Assembly: GCA_030654175.1 (NCBI GenBank)
Contig: JAURXZ010000008.1
Span: forward strand, 365,426 to 429,425
Direction: 5' to 3'
Source: Bacteroidia bacterium
GTDB taxonomy: Bacteria; Bacteroidota; Bacteroidia; 2-12-FULL-35-15
DNA: 64,000 nt
Positions 1 through 8,313 of the stretch are shown in pieces. A program made the translations under genes and the position numbers. The notes under the pieces were generated by a model, which searched no databases, had not been told where the DNA came from, and saw only the letters and a program-made list of their open reading frames with translations. How positions within the stretch are numbered: the first letter of the stretch is position 1; each line of letters starts with the position of its first letter.

Positions 1-344
1 TCAACTCCATGTGATTGCATGAATTCTTTAGCTCCCGAAAATGTTTCTGATTCACCTGCATACACTTTTTTAATTCCAAATTGTACAACTGCTCCGGCAC
101 ATAAATAACAAGGCATAAGGGTTGAATACAAAACAGTATTTTTATAGCTGCCTACACGGCCAGCATTTCGTAAACAGTCAATTTCGGCATGAGTAACCGG
201 GTCATTATCCTGCACTCGTTTATTATGGCCATACCCAACAATTTTCCCATCCTTCACCAATACACTCCCAATCGGGATCCCCTTTTCACTGCGGCCGATC
301 TTTGCCTGATCAATGGCCGCTTTCATAAATTCATCCATAAACAT
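1..344 (-). CDS. Cytosine/nucleoside deaminase family protein (3' end outside window)
   Basis: The first ~114 codons are visible; the C-terminus lies left of the window. A zinc-dependent deaminase fold is shown by HAE (in THAEID, about residue 53) and the PCxxC zinc site in MPCYLCAG (about residue 80). The stretch after the zinc site (GIKKVYAGE, then F.G..E.M...G) resembles yeast-type cytosine deaminase (FCY1) more than TadA or CDA, so deamination of cytosine or a related base in pyrimidine or purine salvage is the likely reaction. Start: ATG at 344, with a second in-frame ATG at 338; an AAAAGG stretch precedes the first. Substrate is inferred from family resemblance only. It is transcribed away from the FISUMP gene side as a separate minus-strand unit. 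Confidence 0.8.
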   Translation of the reverse strand, partial: MFMDEFMKAAIDQAKIGRSEKGIPIGSVLVKDGKIVGYGHNKRVQDNDPVTHAEIDCLRNAGRVGSYKNTVLYSTLMPCYLCAGAVVQFGIKKVYAGESETFSGAKEFMQSHGV

Positions 345-472
345 ACCTTTTAGCGTGTTTTACATTTTTTATTATAACTAAACCTTCGAACAAATAAATA
401 AAATCCAGGAAATAGATAAAATGCTGATAATTATGAAGAATAGTAATAAAAAAGAACATATTTAATTAACTA

Positions 473-1114
473 TTAATCTAAAATGCAACGAACCGACAAC
501 CCACTTCCAAGACTTCCATCATCTCTTCCCACATCGCTATAGCTATGACTTAACGTACGGCCCCATGCCTTTTCTTTTAAGGATTCAGTGGAACTCCAGA
601 AGCAGCCATTGTTTCCTATATATAAAAATGCACCAACATTGTATCTGTAACCACCCGGAAGACCTGAAAATCCGGATTCATTAGTAGAATTTTCGTTTTG
701 TTTCCATCCTCTTCTTGCTTTTATTTTCGCACCTGCATCAGTCTGACCAAGATTCACAATTAATTGTTCCCACTCTTCATCCGATGGTATGTGAAAACCT
801 TTTGGAGCTAATCCACGAGGGTCATTAACGGCATACCAGTTGTATAATTTGCCGTACTTACTGCCATTTTCTGATTTGTTTTCATAATAACACCAGGCGC
901 CTGTTTTTAGTTTCGACCATATTGCAGGGTCTTTTACCTCGGGTATTGAATCTCCATTGCGGTAAGTGCTTACATTCAGGTTTTCAGCCATCCATTTTTG
1001 GCTGCTGATCTTAATTACTTTAAAGATCCGTTTATCCTGATCTGTTATTTCTTCAGTAGAAGTAAATACTATTAATGCAATTAATGCAGTAATAAAAGTG
1101 ATTCCCTTTTTCAT
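473..1114 (-). CDS. FISUMP-domain secreted protein
   Basis: 213 residues: an N-terminal hydrophobic signal peptide (about residues 1-19, no lipobox cysteine) followed by one domain of the Fibrobacter succinogenes major paralogous (FISUMP) type. Diagnostic segments are the KW.AENLNV opening (about residue 40), YGKLYNWYAV (about 88), P.GFHIPSDEEW (about 105), the SGLPGGYR turn (about 151) and the CFWSSTE...SVRCILD end. The domain belongs to the C-type-lectin-like/SUMF1-like superfamily and is common in exported Bacteroidota and Fibrobacter proteins; its function is unknown. No T9SS sorting domain follows, so export by Sec to the periplasm or outer surface is inferred. Monocistronic: more than 700 bp of non-coding DNA lie upstream. 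Confidence 0.8.
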   Translation of the reverse strand: MKKGITFITALIALIVFTSTEEITDQDKRIFKVIKISSQKWMAENLNVSTYRNGDSIPEVKDPAIWSKLKTGAWCYYENKSENGSKYGKLYNWYAVNDPRGLAPKGFHIPSDEEWEQLIVNLGQTDAGAKIKARRGWKQNENSTNESGFSGLPGGYRYNVGAFLYIGNNGCFWSSTESLKEKAWGRTLSHSYSDVGRDDGSLGSGLSVRCILD

Positions 1115-1751
1115 TGTAAAAAAAAATTAATATTTATTTTTTGTTTTTAATTCAATAGCATTCCATCAGAAATATAAATTTCGATAGGGGGTAAGTACTG
1201 TTGATACAAAAGTGAAATATTTTTTTTGTGAGAATACCTGTTTCTCAATATGTTATAAACATTGAAAAGTTAATAGCGGATTAAACAGGGGGGCGTTTCT
1301 TTAGGATTGATATAGTGGAAAGCCGCGCACGGTCTTCGATAAGCTCTGATTGTCCTATCCCGCGATTGTTCATCTGATACCAAATCGCAAACTAGACGAA
1401 TATTTAAAAATCTTGTCATGCTGTTTCAGCAGCTGTTGGATTTCCAGAAATGCTTTAAGGGTAGGGAAGTCTGGAGTTATACCATTACTTAATATAAATC
1501 CATCCAAATATTACCACATTGGATCATAGAAAAAAAAGGTGTTATAGAAAATTTATTTTTTCACATAGTCTATGTTAAAGCTAAGCCTATGTATTTTCAT
1601 TGCATTTAAAAACTATGTATCTATGCGGTTAAATGGCTTAACACTATTAATTTCCCCTACGAACTAAAACATATTAAGTCTTGGTATTACTTTTTTTTCA
1701 TGACTTATCAAGCGGTTTGTTATGAGAACATTTATTCTCAACGTTTACAAA

Positions 1752-1780
1752 TAAAAAAAGTCCCGCATTTCTGCGGGACT
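1752..1780 (-). terminator. Rho-independent terminator of rpsA
   Basis: A perfect 8-bp stem AGTCCCGC/GCGGGACT with loop ATTTCT lies about 80 bp after the rpsA stop. Read on the minus strand it is followed directly by a run of T (the A run at 1752-1759), the arrangement of an intrinsic terminator for the minus-strand gene. Confidence 0.8.
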
Positions 1781-1818
1781 TCCCTAAAAACCATGGCGTG
1801 ATTTTTAGATTTATTCAA

Positions 1819-1837
1819 TCCCGATAAATTATCGGGA
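1819..1837. repeat. Palindrome just downstream of rpsA
   Basis: TCCCGATA/TATCGGGA-like hairpin (arms 1819-1825 and 1831-1837) 20 bp after the rpsA stop codon and upstream of the main terminator. It has no T tract. It may be a second RNA 3'-end stem or part of a dispersed CCCGAT hairpin family. Confidence 0.5.
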
Positions 1838-1856
1838 CGAAATAAAAGACTTAAAA

Positions 1857-3674
1857 TTATTCAGACGCTTTTGACTTATTTTCTGTTTTTTCCATATCTG
1901 CTTTCAAATTGGAAAGAACATCCATATCGCCAAGAGTTGTTTTTTCAATACTGTCTTTAACTTTTTTAGCAGATTTTTTAGCATCATCTCCTGAAGATTT
2001 CTTTTCAGGAGTTGAAACTACATGATCAGCAGCAGTAACTTCTTCGTTTATTTTGCTGTGAGATACAATGATCTTTTTGCCTTCTTTGTTAAATTCAAGT
2101 ATTTTAAAATCCAATACTTCTTCTGCTTTAGCACTAGTACCATCAGTTTTGATCAAGTGACGGGTTGGAGCAAATGCTTCTACACCGTATGGCATCGAAA
2201 CGATAGCACCTTTTTCCATTACATTGATGATAGTTCCTTGGTGGATAGAATCTACAGTAAAGATAGTTTCAAACACATCCCATGGATTTTCTTCCAATTG
2301 TTTGTGTCCTAAACTTAATCTACGGTTTTCACCATCAATTTCTAAAACTACAACATCAATAGGATCTCCGATTTTGGTGAATTCTGATGGATGTTTGATT
2401 TTTTTAGACCATGAAAGGTCAGAAATATGAATTAAACCATCAACACCTTCTTCTAATTCAACAAAAATACCGAAATTGGTAAAGTTGCGAACAGTTGCAG
2501 TGTGCTTAGTTCCTTTAGCGTATTTATCTAATACTACAGACCAAGGATCAGGGATCAATTGTTTGATACCTAATGACATTTTACGCTCTTCACGATCAAG
2601 TGTTAACACCTGAGCTTCTACTTCAGCACCAACTTTCAAGAAATCGTGAGCAGTACGTAAATGTTGACTCCAGCTCATTTCTGATACGTGGATCAATCCT
2701 TCAACACCTGGAGCGATTTCTACAAAAGCACCGTAATCAGCAATAACAACTACTTTACCTTTAACTTTATCACCAATAGCTAAATCAGCTTTTAATGAAT
2801 CCCAAGGATGAGCAGAAAGTTGCTTTAAACCTAATGCAATACGTTTTTTCTCATTATCAAAATCAAGGATAACAACATTGATCTTTTGATCTAATTTAAC
2901 GATTTCTTCAGGGTGGTTAATACGTCCCCAAGCAAGATCAGTAATGTGGATCAAACCATCAACACCACCTAGATCGATAAATACACCATAAGAAGTAATG
3001 TTTTTAACAGTACCTTCCAATACCTGTCCTTTTTCAAGTTTAGATATGATCTCTTTTTTCTGAACTTCTAATTCAGCTTCAATAAGTGCTTTGTGAGATA
3101 CTACAACGTTTTTAAATTCATTGTTGATTTTCACAACTTTGAATTCCATTGTTTTTCCAACATAAACATCGTAATCACGGATTGGTTTCACATCAATTTG
3201 TGAACCTGGTAAAAATGCTTCGATACCAAATACATCAGCAATTAAACCACCTTTAGTACGGCATTTAACATATCCTTGAATGATCTCACCAGTTTCCAGT
3301 GCTGTATTAACTCTCTCCCACGATTTCATTGCACGTGCAGTTTTGTGAGAAAGGATCAACTGACCATTTTTATCTTCCTGGCTTTCGATATATACTTCTA
3401 CTGTATCACCAATTTTCAAATCAGGATTGTAACGGAATTCAGTTAACTGAACAACACCATCTGATTTGTAACCGATATTTACAACAACTTCTTTGCTGTT
3501 TTTTGCAACTACTTTACCATCAATAATTTCGTTTGCCGCAATAGATTTAAGAGTTTTTTCATACACAGATTCTAGCTTTTCACGCTCTTCTTTTGTGTAA
3601 CCTTCTTGTTTTTTACCAACTGCGTTCCAGTCGAAATTTTCTAACTCCACAGGAGCTGTTAATGTTTCTGCCAT
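1857..3674 (-). CDS. rpsA: 30S ribosomal protein S1
   Basis: 605 residues from the chosen ATG. Six S1 (OB-fold) RNA-binding repeats run in tandem, at about residues 50-115, 130-200, 217-286, 302-374, 387-461 and 473-540; the middle ones carry the classical G.V.....G.F.......GL.H.S signature (GLIHITDLAW, GLIHVSEMSW, GLIHISDLSW). A Lys/Glu/Ser-rich tail follows. S1 binds mRNA at the 30S platform and aids initiation, which matters in Bacteroidota where Shine-Dalgarno motifs are weak. A longer reading starting with TTG at 3698 exists, but the ATG at 3674 gives a normal N-terminus. A TAnnTTTG promoter element lies about 100 bp upstream and a strong terminator follows, so the gene is probably monocistronic. 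Confidence 0.96.
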   Translation of the reverse strand: MAETLTAPVELENFDWNAVGKKQEGYTKEEREKLESVYEKTLKSIAANEIIDGKVVAKNSKEVVVNIGYKSDGVVQLTEFRYNPDLKIGDTVEVYIESQEDKNGQLILSHKTARAMKSWERVNTALETGEIIQGYVKCRTKGGLIADVFGIEAFLPGSQIDVKPIRDYDVYVGKTMEFKVVKINNEFKNVVVSHKALIEAELEVQKKEIISKLEKGQVLEGTVKNITSYGVFIDLGGVDGLIHITDLAWGRINHPEEIVKLDQKINVVILDFDNEKKRIALGLKQLSAHPWDSLKADLAIGDKVKGKVVVIADYGAFVEIAPGVEGLIHVSEMSWSQHLRTAHDFLKVGAEVEAQVLTLDREERKMSLGIKQLIPDPWSVVLDKYAKGTKHTATVRNFTNFGIFVELEEGVDGLIHISDLSWSKKIKHPSEFTKIGDPIDVVVLEIDGENRRLSLGHKQLEENPWDVFETIFTVDSIHQGTIINVMEKGAIVSMPYGVEAFAPTRHLIKTDGTSAKAEEVLDFKILEFNKEGKKIIVSHSKINEEVTAADHVVSTPEKKSSGDDAKKSAKKVKDSIEKTTLGDMDVLSNLKADMEKTENKSKASE

Positions 3675-3772
3675 TGTATTCTTTGTTTTTGTATCCAATT
3701 TTAATTGTTTAAATAAAAATTGAAGAGGTTAGTACTAAAATTTTTGTTCTCCTTTAATTACTTTGGAGAATA

Positions 3773-3780
3773 CAAAAGTA
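3773..3780 (-). promoter_or_regulatory. Candidate -7 promoter element of rpsA
   Basis: Minus strand TACTTTTG matches the Bacteroidota -7 consensus TAnnTTTG. It lies about 100 nt before the rpsA ATG. No clear TTTG-like -33 box is seen at the expected spacing, so this is a candidate only. Confidence 0.45.
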
Positions 3781-3935
3781 CGGATTTATACTTTACGGAG
3801 GATGATATTTTTATTTTGTTGAAAAGTTTAGGAGGGCAGGGACGAATTGGGAAGTAAGACTTTTTTTAGAAATAAATTATTATAAATTATTGATAATTAG
3901 ATTCTTGCGGTGTTTTTATGAAGTGTTTGTTCCTG

Positions 3936-3974
3936 TAAGTTGGTTGAAAAAAAATATTTTTTTCAACCAACTTA
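3936..3974 (-). terminator. Terminator-like hairpin after cvfB (possibly bidirectional)
   Basis: TAAGTTGGTTG (3936-3946) pairs perfectly with CAACCAACTTA (3964-3974); the stem is extended by an A8/T7 run that supplies a T tract in both directions. It lies about 120 bp after the cvfB stop. The rest of the 3699-4092 gap holds only the rpsA promoter region. Confidence 0.7.
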
Positions 3975-4092
3975 TAAAAAATACCAAAACCTGTTTAACT
4001 GCAAGCGATTGATTTTTAAATACTTACGAATAAATTGCTGTATATTGCTGGAAATCAATTATTTAAGACAATTTTCTTGGCTGTAATAATTT

Positions 4093-4923
4093 TTATTTCA
4101 ATAATTCAATTCCTTTATCAGTGATCTTTACTAAACGTTCTCTATAAAGAGCACCCACTGCTTTTTTAAATGCTTTTTTACTGATTTGGAATTTTGCCTT
4201 AATTTCTTCGGGGGAACTATTATCTGTTAACGCGAGAAAACCTTCATTTTGTTTCATCATATTAAGGATGCGCCATTTTACATCATCCACTAATTCAAAT
4301 CCACTTTTTTGAAGACTCAGATCTATTTTATTATCCTCACGCACATGTTTTACATATCCTTTTATTTTATCTCCAACACGTATCGCTTCGTAAATTTCAT
4401 TTTTATAAATTAAACCACTATAGCGATTATTTATGATAGCATTAAAACCAAGATCGGTTTCGGAATAGATCAACAAGTCAACAACATCACCATCACGTAA
4501 TTCAATATTAGTATTTTCAATATATCTGTTCAGTTTTGTAGAAGCCGTCAAACGATTGGTTTCTTCATCCACATATACAAATACCACATAACTTCTGCCG
4601 GGCTCAAGCCTTTGCGACTGCTCACGGAAAGGAACAAGAAGATCTTTGTCCATCCCCCAATCCAAAAAAGCACCCACCTGGTTCACCTGCTTGGCTTCTA
4701 AAAATGCAAAAGTATTGGCAGTGGCATAAGGTTCTACAGTGGTAGCAATAAGTCTATCATCCGAATCCCGGAAAACAAATACATTTAATTTATCTCCAAT
4801 TTTAGTATCCTGAGGCACCCATTTGGTAGGCATTAATATTTCAGTATCACCGTCTTTCAAGTAGATACCAAAATCTAATTGTTTAACTACTTCCAGTTCG
4901 TTGTATGCTCCTACGTTTATCAT
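4093..4923 (-). CDS. cvfB: CvfB-family S1-like RNA-binding protein
   Basis: 276 residues, the usual length of the CvfB/YitL family. The N-terminal two thirds consist of S1-like OB modules: MINVG..N.L.VV......G.YL (1-25), a second starting near residue 70 with VGAFLDWGMDKDLLVPF, and a third near 140-205 with GLIYKNEIYEAIRVGDKIKGYVK. The C-terminal 60 residues (about 215-276) form the winged-helix part ending in LVKITDKGIELL. Family members bind RNA and affect expression of many genes; a specific target here is unknown. Single gene on the minus strand between the membrane protein at 4992 and a strong hairpin. Confidence 0.88.
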   Translation of the reverse strand: MINVGAYNELEVVKQLDFGIYLKDGDTEILMPTKWVPQDTKIGDKLNVFVFRDSDDRLIATTVEPYATANTFAFLEAKQVNQVGAFLDWGMDKDLLVPFREQSQRLEPGRSYVVFVYVDEETNRLTASTKLNRYIENTNIELRDGDVVDLLIYSETDLGFNAIINNRYSGLIYKNEIYEAIRVGDKIKGYVKHVREDNKIDLSLQKSGFELVDDVKWRILNMMKQNEGFLALTDNSSPEEIKAKFQISKKAFKKAVGALYRERLVKITDKGIELLK

Positions 4924-4991
4924 GATAAATGATTAAACCGATATAATAAAATGATTACACCGATATTGTTTGTTGTTATATTGTCAAAAAA

Positions 4992-5360
4992 CTATTGCCT
5001 ATTGTCTTCCCCCTCATCACGTTTCTTTACACTTTCAAGTATTGAAGTTACAATAGAAAGAATGAAGCTGAATAGCAGTGCCCACCAGAATCCATCTACA
5101 CGAAAGTCGTCAACAAGTTTTGCGGCAAGCAATATCATTAGTGCATTGATCACCAATAAAAAAAGGCCGAGGGTTAAAAAAGTTATTGGAATAGTTAAAA
5201 TGATCATGATGGGTTTAACCACCGCATTTAAAAACGCGAGTACTGCCGCAACTATCAATGCTGTGAAAAAACTGTTGTCAACAATTTCTACACCAGGTAA
5301 TAAGTAGGCTGATATTAATACTGCGAGTGTGGAAATTACAAGTTGAATAATAAATTTCAT
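4992..5360 (-). CDS. Phage-holin-4-type (PF04020) small membrane protein
   Basis: 122 residues, four predicted membrane segments (about 3-22, 30-50, 52-75, 90-110) and a charged tail KKRDEGEDN. The segment LNAVVKPIMIILTIPITFLT followed by a second hydrophobic span matches the family called mycobacterial four-TM phage holin superfamily IV, found as chromosomal single genes across bacteria. Despite the name there is no phage context. Function is unknown. The stop is about 70 bp before the cvfB start, so co-transcription with cvfB is possible. Confidence 0.8.
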   Translation of the reverse strand: MKFIIQLVISTLAVLISAYLLPGVEIVDNSFFTALIVAAVLAFLNAVVKPIMIILTIPITFLTLGLFLLVINALMILLAAKLVDDFRVDGFWWALLFSFILSIVTSILESVKKRDEGEDNRQ

Positions 5361-5487
5361 TCTGATTTTTTGTTGAAATTGGAGTACAAATGTATGAATG
5401 ATAATTTGATAATTAGTTAATTGAGGCTGCGGACTTTATTTTTCCTTTCAAATATTAATATTTTAAGAATTGTAATTTTACAAATTT

Positions 5488-5578
5488 GGGCGTTCTCTTT
5501 CTTGAAAAAGAAAGAGCCGGGCTTTCTGCTTCAATCTTTTCTAAACAGAAAAGGATTTACGCTGCAATCCCTAACGCA
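5488..5578 (+). repeat. Dispersed double-hairpin element, copy 1
   Basis: One of four copies in this window (others at 15009, 31218 and 53299). Order: block ATTTGGGCGTTC; stem 1 CTCTTTCTT/AAGAAAGAG; block GCCGGGCTTTCTGCTTCAATC (shown split: GCCGGGCTTTC, TGCTTCAATC); stem 2 CTTTTCT/AGAAAAG; block GGATTTACGCTGCAATCC ending CTAACGCA. Stem 2 is flanked by direct repeats of the type CGCTGCAATC. It lies between the membrane protein gene and the FAD enzyme gene. Confidence 0.85.
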
Positions 5579-5656
5579 GCATTTTAGGAGTGAAAGAGCT
5601 ATGAATTAATTAAATTTTTTGCCGGAATTTGAATTTGGTAATTAAATGGTTCATTC

Positions 5657-5708
5657 ATTATCAAATTATCAAATTATCAAATTATCAAATTGGCACATCA
5701 TCAAATTA
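5657..5708. repeat. Tandem ATTATCAA repeat abutting a stop codon
   Basis: Four exact tandem copies of ATTATCAA (5657-5688) are followed by degenerate copies that run into the stop codon of the FAD enzyme gene at 5701. There is no spacer diversity, so it is not CRISPR. It belongs to the short-word intergenic repeats seen throughout the window. Confidence 0.8.
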
Positions 5709-7287
5709 TTCTGTTTAAAATCGCATCAGCACATTTTTGTCCATCAATGGCTGCGGAAACAATCCCACCGGCATAACCAGCTCCTTCACCGCAAGGGTAT
5801 AATCCTTTTATCTGTGGGTGTTGCAATGTTATAGTGTCTCGGGGAATCCTTACAGGGGAAGAGGTCCGCGATTCAACACCAACAATTACAGCATCATTAC
5901 TTAAATAACCACGCATTTTTTTACCAAATTCCTGAAATCCGATCTGCAAACGTTTACCTATAGCTTCAGGAAGTAAAGTATGAAGTGGTGCCGACCTTAT
6001 TCCCGGTTGATAAGAAACATCAGGTAGAGTAGGGGATAGTTTACTGTTCACAAAATCCATTAAACGTTGGGCAGGAGCAGTTTGAGTTTGTCCACCTGCA
6101 TTCCAGGCCATTTTTTCAAGTGCCTGTTGGTAGCGTAAACCGGCTAAAGGGCCATATTGTTGATATTCTTTTAAATCAACTGCTTCGGTAGTAACCACGA
6201 TCCCGGAGTTTGCATAAGGATTATTTCGTTTGGATGGTGACCAACCGTTTGTTACCACTTCGTCCGGTGCTGTAGCACAAGGAGCAATGATCCCACCCGG
6301 GCACATACAAAATGAATATACTCCACGTCCTAATGCCTGATGCACCATACTATAAGGGGCTGCAGGTAAAAATTCCCGTTTGTGTTCTACTTCATTCAGA
6401 GTGCAATGGTATTGTAATGAATCTATTAATGCCTGGGGATGTTCCACACGTACACCCATTGCAAAGGTTTTACCTTCTATTAAAATGTTTTTTGAATGCA
6501 ATAATTCAAAAATATCCCTGGCACTATGCCCGGTAGCAAGTATTACTGAATCAGCAATAAATTCGGTAGTTGAGGCAGTATCTAACTGCTCACAGACAAC
6601 GCCTTTTATGCTGTTATTTTTAATTATAAGATCAGTAAGATGTGTGTTGAAGTGTACCTCTCCGCCATTATCAATAATGGTTTGACGCATGGCTTCAATG
6701 ATTTTCGGAAGTTTATTTGTTCCAATATGAGGATGCGCTTCAATTAAAATATTGTCGTCAGCACCATGTGCAACAAACGTTTCAAGGATTTTATTTATAT
6801 CTCCCCGTTTTGTTGAACGGGTATATAACTTCCCATCAGAGTATGTTCCTGCACCACCTTCACCAAAGCAATAATTGGAATGAGGATTTACAATATGTTC
6901 TTTATTTATGGCTGCAAGGTCCCGTCTGCGGCTTTTAACATCCTTTCCACGTTCAATAATAATTGGTTTTAACCCTTTTTCTATTAATTGCAATGCGGCA
7001 AATAATCCTGCCGGACCGGCTCCAATAATAAGTACCGGTTTTTTATTTGTTACATCGGGATACTCTATTTTATAAGATATAGGGGCAGGGACTTCTTCAT
7101 TGCAGTAAATATCAATTTTTAAATTTATTTTGATATTCCGTGAACGCGCATCAACGGAGCGTTTTAAGATTTTCACAAAAGTAATTTCCGATGGTCTGAT
7201 ACCGGTTTGATGGGCAGCAATTCGTTTAATTGCTTCATTATCAGCGGCCTCTTCAGGTGAGAGTACCAGGTTGAGTTCTTGTTTCAT
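5701..7287 (-). CDS. COG2509-type FAD-dependent dehydrogenase/oxidoreductase
   Basis: 528 residues. The FAD-binding Rossmann motif GAGPAG is at residues 89-94, preceded by an N-terminal domain of about 85 residues typical of this family. The FGEGGAGTYSDGKL segment (about 142-156), the later AMGVR.EHPQ and SAPLHTLLPEA segments, and the C-terminal YPCGEGAGYAGGI FAD contact are family hallmarks. It is soluble with no signal peptide. Members are conserved in many bacteria but the physiological substrate is not established. The gene stands alone between two repeat-rich gaps. Confidence 0.85.
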   Translation of the reverse strand: MKQELNLVLSPEEAADNEAIKRIAAHQTGIRPSEITFVKILKRSVDARSRNIKINLKIDIYCNEEVPAPISYKIEYPDVTNKKPVLIIGAGPAGLFAALQLIEKGLKPIIIERGKDVKSRRRDLAAINKEHIVNPHSNYCFGEGGAGTYSDGKLYTRSTKRGDINKILETFVAHGADDNILIEAHPHIGTNKLPKIIEAMRQTIIDNGGEVHFNTHLTDLIIKNNSIKGVVCEQLDTASTTEFIADSVILATGHSARDIFELLHSKNILIEGKTFAMGVRVEHPQALIDSLQYHCTLNEVEHKREFLPAAPYSMVHQALGRGVYSFCMCPGGIIAPCATAPDEVVTNGWSPSKRNNPYANSGIVVTTEAVDLKEYQQYGPLAGLRYQQALEKMAWNAGGQTQTAPAQRLMDFVNSKLSPTLPDVSYQPGIRSAPLHTLLPEAIGKRLQIGFQEFGKKMRGYLSNDAVIVGVESRTSSPVRIPRDTITLQHPQIKGLYPCGEGAGYAGGIVSAAIDGQKCADAILNRII

Positions 7288-7384
7288 GTTGGTTTTGGCA
7301 TGTATTTATCATGCAATTTTTTTGAAAACTGAATTGATAAAGTTCAGGTGTCGTTTAAAATTATAAAAAAATATATCTTCTGTA

Positions 7385-7468
7385 ATCCTGAGGTTTTTCC
7401 GAGGAATCATGTCAGATCATTTGCGATGTTCCTGGTAAGAACAAGATCCCTCGGAAAAACCTCGGGAT
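7385..7468. repeat. Inverted repeat of the CCCGAGG/TTTTTCCGAGG type
   Basis: The arm at 7385-7408 pairs with 7445-7468 at 22 of 24 positions around the core GAGGTTTTTCCGAGG. It sits in the 264-bp gap upstream of the FAD enzyme and downstream of porT. The same kind of word (ATCCCGAGC...GCTAGGGAT) appears at 15148. It is probably a dispersed hairpin element. Confidence 0.75.
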
Positions 7469-7551
7469 GACATTGTTAAATAGGTAACCTTCTCATCTTT
7501 AGTTAAATAACGCAGATTCGTAATTCGTTTTAAATTCCGTAATTCGTAGTA

Positions 7552-8271
7552 TTATCCTTCAAAAGTAATGGAAAACAAAAGCATTTTTGAATTCAGTTTA
7601 TTAATTGAATTTGAAAAAACAGTATTGTCTTTAATCAATATATCGGTTAGGCCAATACTTAGTTTTGCTTCTATAGCAAATTTAAAATATTGAAAATAAA
7701 ATTCAGTTCCGGCACCCATTTCATAAAAAATATCATCGCGCTTTAATTTCACAATTTGTTCTTTAGGGTTCAGGCTGTTCACCACTTTTCGTTTTGAAGC
7801 AAGGTCTAAACAATAACCACCTCCGGCAAGCACATAGCCACCAAAATTTTTTACTCGTTTCGACCGTAATTTTAGATCCAAAGGGAAATTTAAAAAAGTT
7901 GATTCAATTGTTTTAGTACGTATAATTGTATCGAACCCTTCAAAATAATATTGCAGGTTACGTTCCGCAAATGAAAGGCTGGGGATAAACCGTAATGTGA
8001 TGTATTTATGTAAACGCAGATCGGTTACAATACCTAAATTAAAGCCTGATTTAGGAGCAGATATTACTGTTTTTAGAGAATCAAAACGTTCGAAATTTAC
8101 AAGAGGATGGATAATAAAATTAGCACGGTTGAGCCCCATGGTAAAACCAAAATGCAAGGTTTCATTATAGTAGCGTTCTAAATTGCCTTTTTCATTCGGG
8201 TCCTGAGCCTTTACGAATAAAGCAACTAAAACAATTATACCGGTTAATATGTATTTTAATTTTAATTTCAA
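7552..8271 (-). CDS. porT: PorT-like outer-membrane beta-barrel protein (T9SS)
   Basis: 239 residues with a cleavable signal peptide (about 1-22, ending VKAQ). The mature part is rich in alternating aromatic/hydrophobic strands (TLHFGFTMGLNRANF, YITLRFIPSLSFAERNLQYYF, MLLFSITFEG) as expected for a small beta-barrel. Sequence style, length and position immediately downstream of ubiE match porT/sprT, a component of the type IX secretion and gliding machinery; several T9SS substrates lie in this window. The start appears to be TTG at 8271: no ATG occurs upstream in frame and the signal peptide begins exactly there. A generic PorT-family barrel cannot be excluded. Confidence 0.72.
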   Translation of the reverse strand: MKLKLKYILTGIIVLVALFVKAQDPNEKGNLERYYNETLHFGFTMGLNRANFIIHPLVNFERFDSLKTVISAPKSGFNLGIVTDLRLHKYITLRFIPSLSFAERNLQYYFEGFDTIIRTKTIESTFLNFPLDLKLRSKRVKNFGGYVLAGGGYCLDLASKRKVVNSLNPKEQIVKLKRDDIFYEMGAGTEFYFQYFKFAIEAKLSIGLTDILIKDNTVFSNSINKLNSKMLLFSITFEG

Positions 8272-8313
8272 ATCAATTTTTTTAGTAAATTTTGAAACGT
8301 AAAATTGGCAATT

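Larger units (their letters stand above)
1115..1856. other. Long intergenic region with no supported gene
   Basis: About 740 bp between the FISUMP gene and rpsA hold no convincing ORF. Roughly 1300-1480 is richer in GC and gene-like in texture but broken in all frames, so it could be a decayed remnant. Around 1567-1632 the words CTATGTATCTATG and CATAGTCTATG form an imperfect inverted repeat. The last 100 bp carry two hairpins listed separately (1759-1780 and 1819-1837). Confidence 0.5.

Noticed and set aside
1-344. tRNA adenosine deaminase TadA
   Set aside because: The region after PCxxC follows the yeast-type cytosine deaminase pattern and lacks the TadA D-P-K-A-G-A block.
4992-5360. Prophage remnant because of the holin-like protein
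   Set aside because: The family is a common chromosomal membrane protein and no other phage gene is near.
5421-5609. 62-codon plus-strand ORF
   Set aside because: It is read straight through the double-hairpin element; the same frame occurs in other copies, so it is a by-product of the repeat and not a gene.
5657-5691. Tandem ATTATCAA array as a CRISPR
   Set aside because: Units are 8 bp with no spacers and no cas genes nearby.
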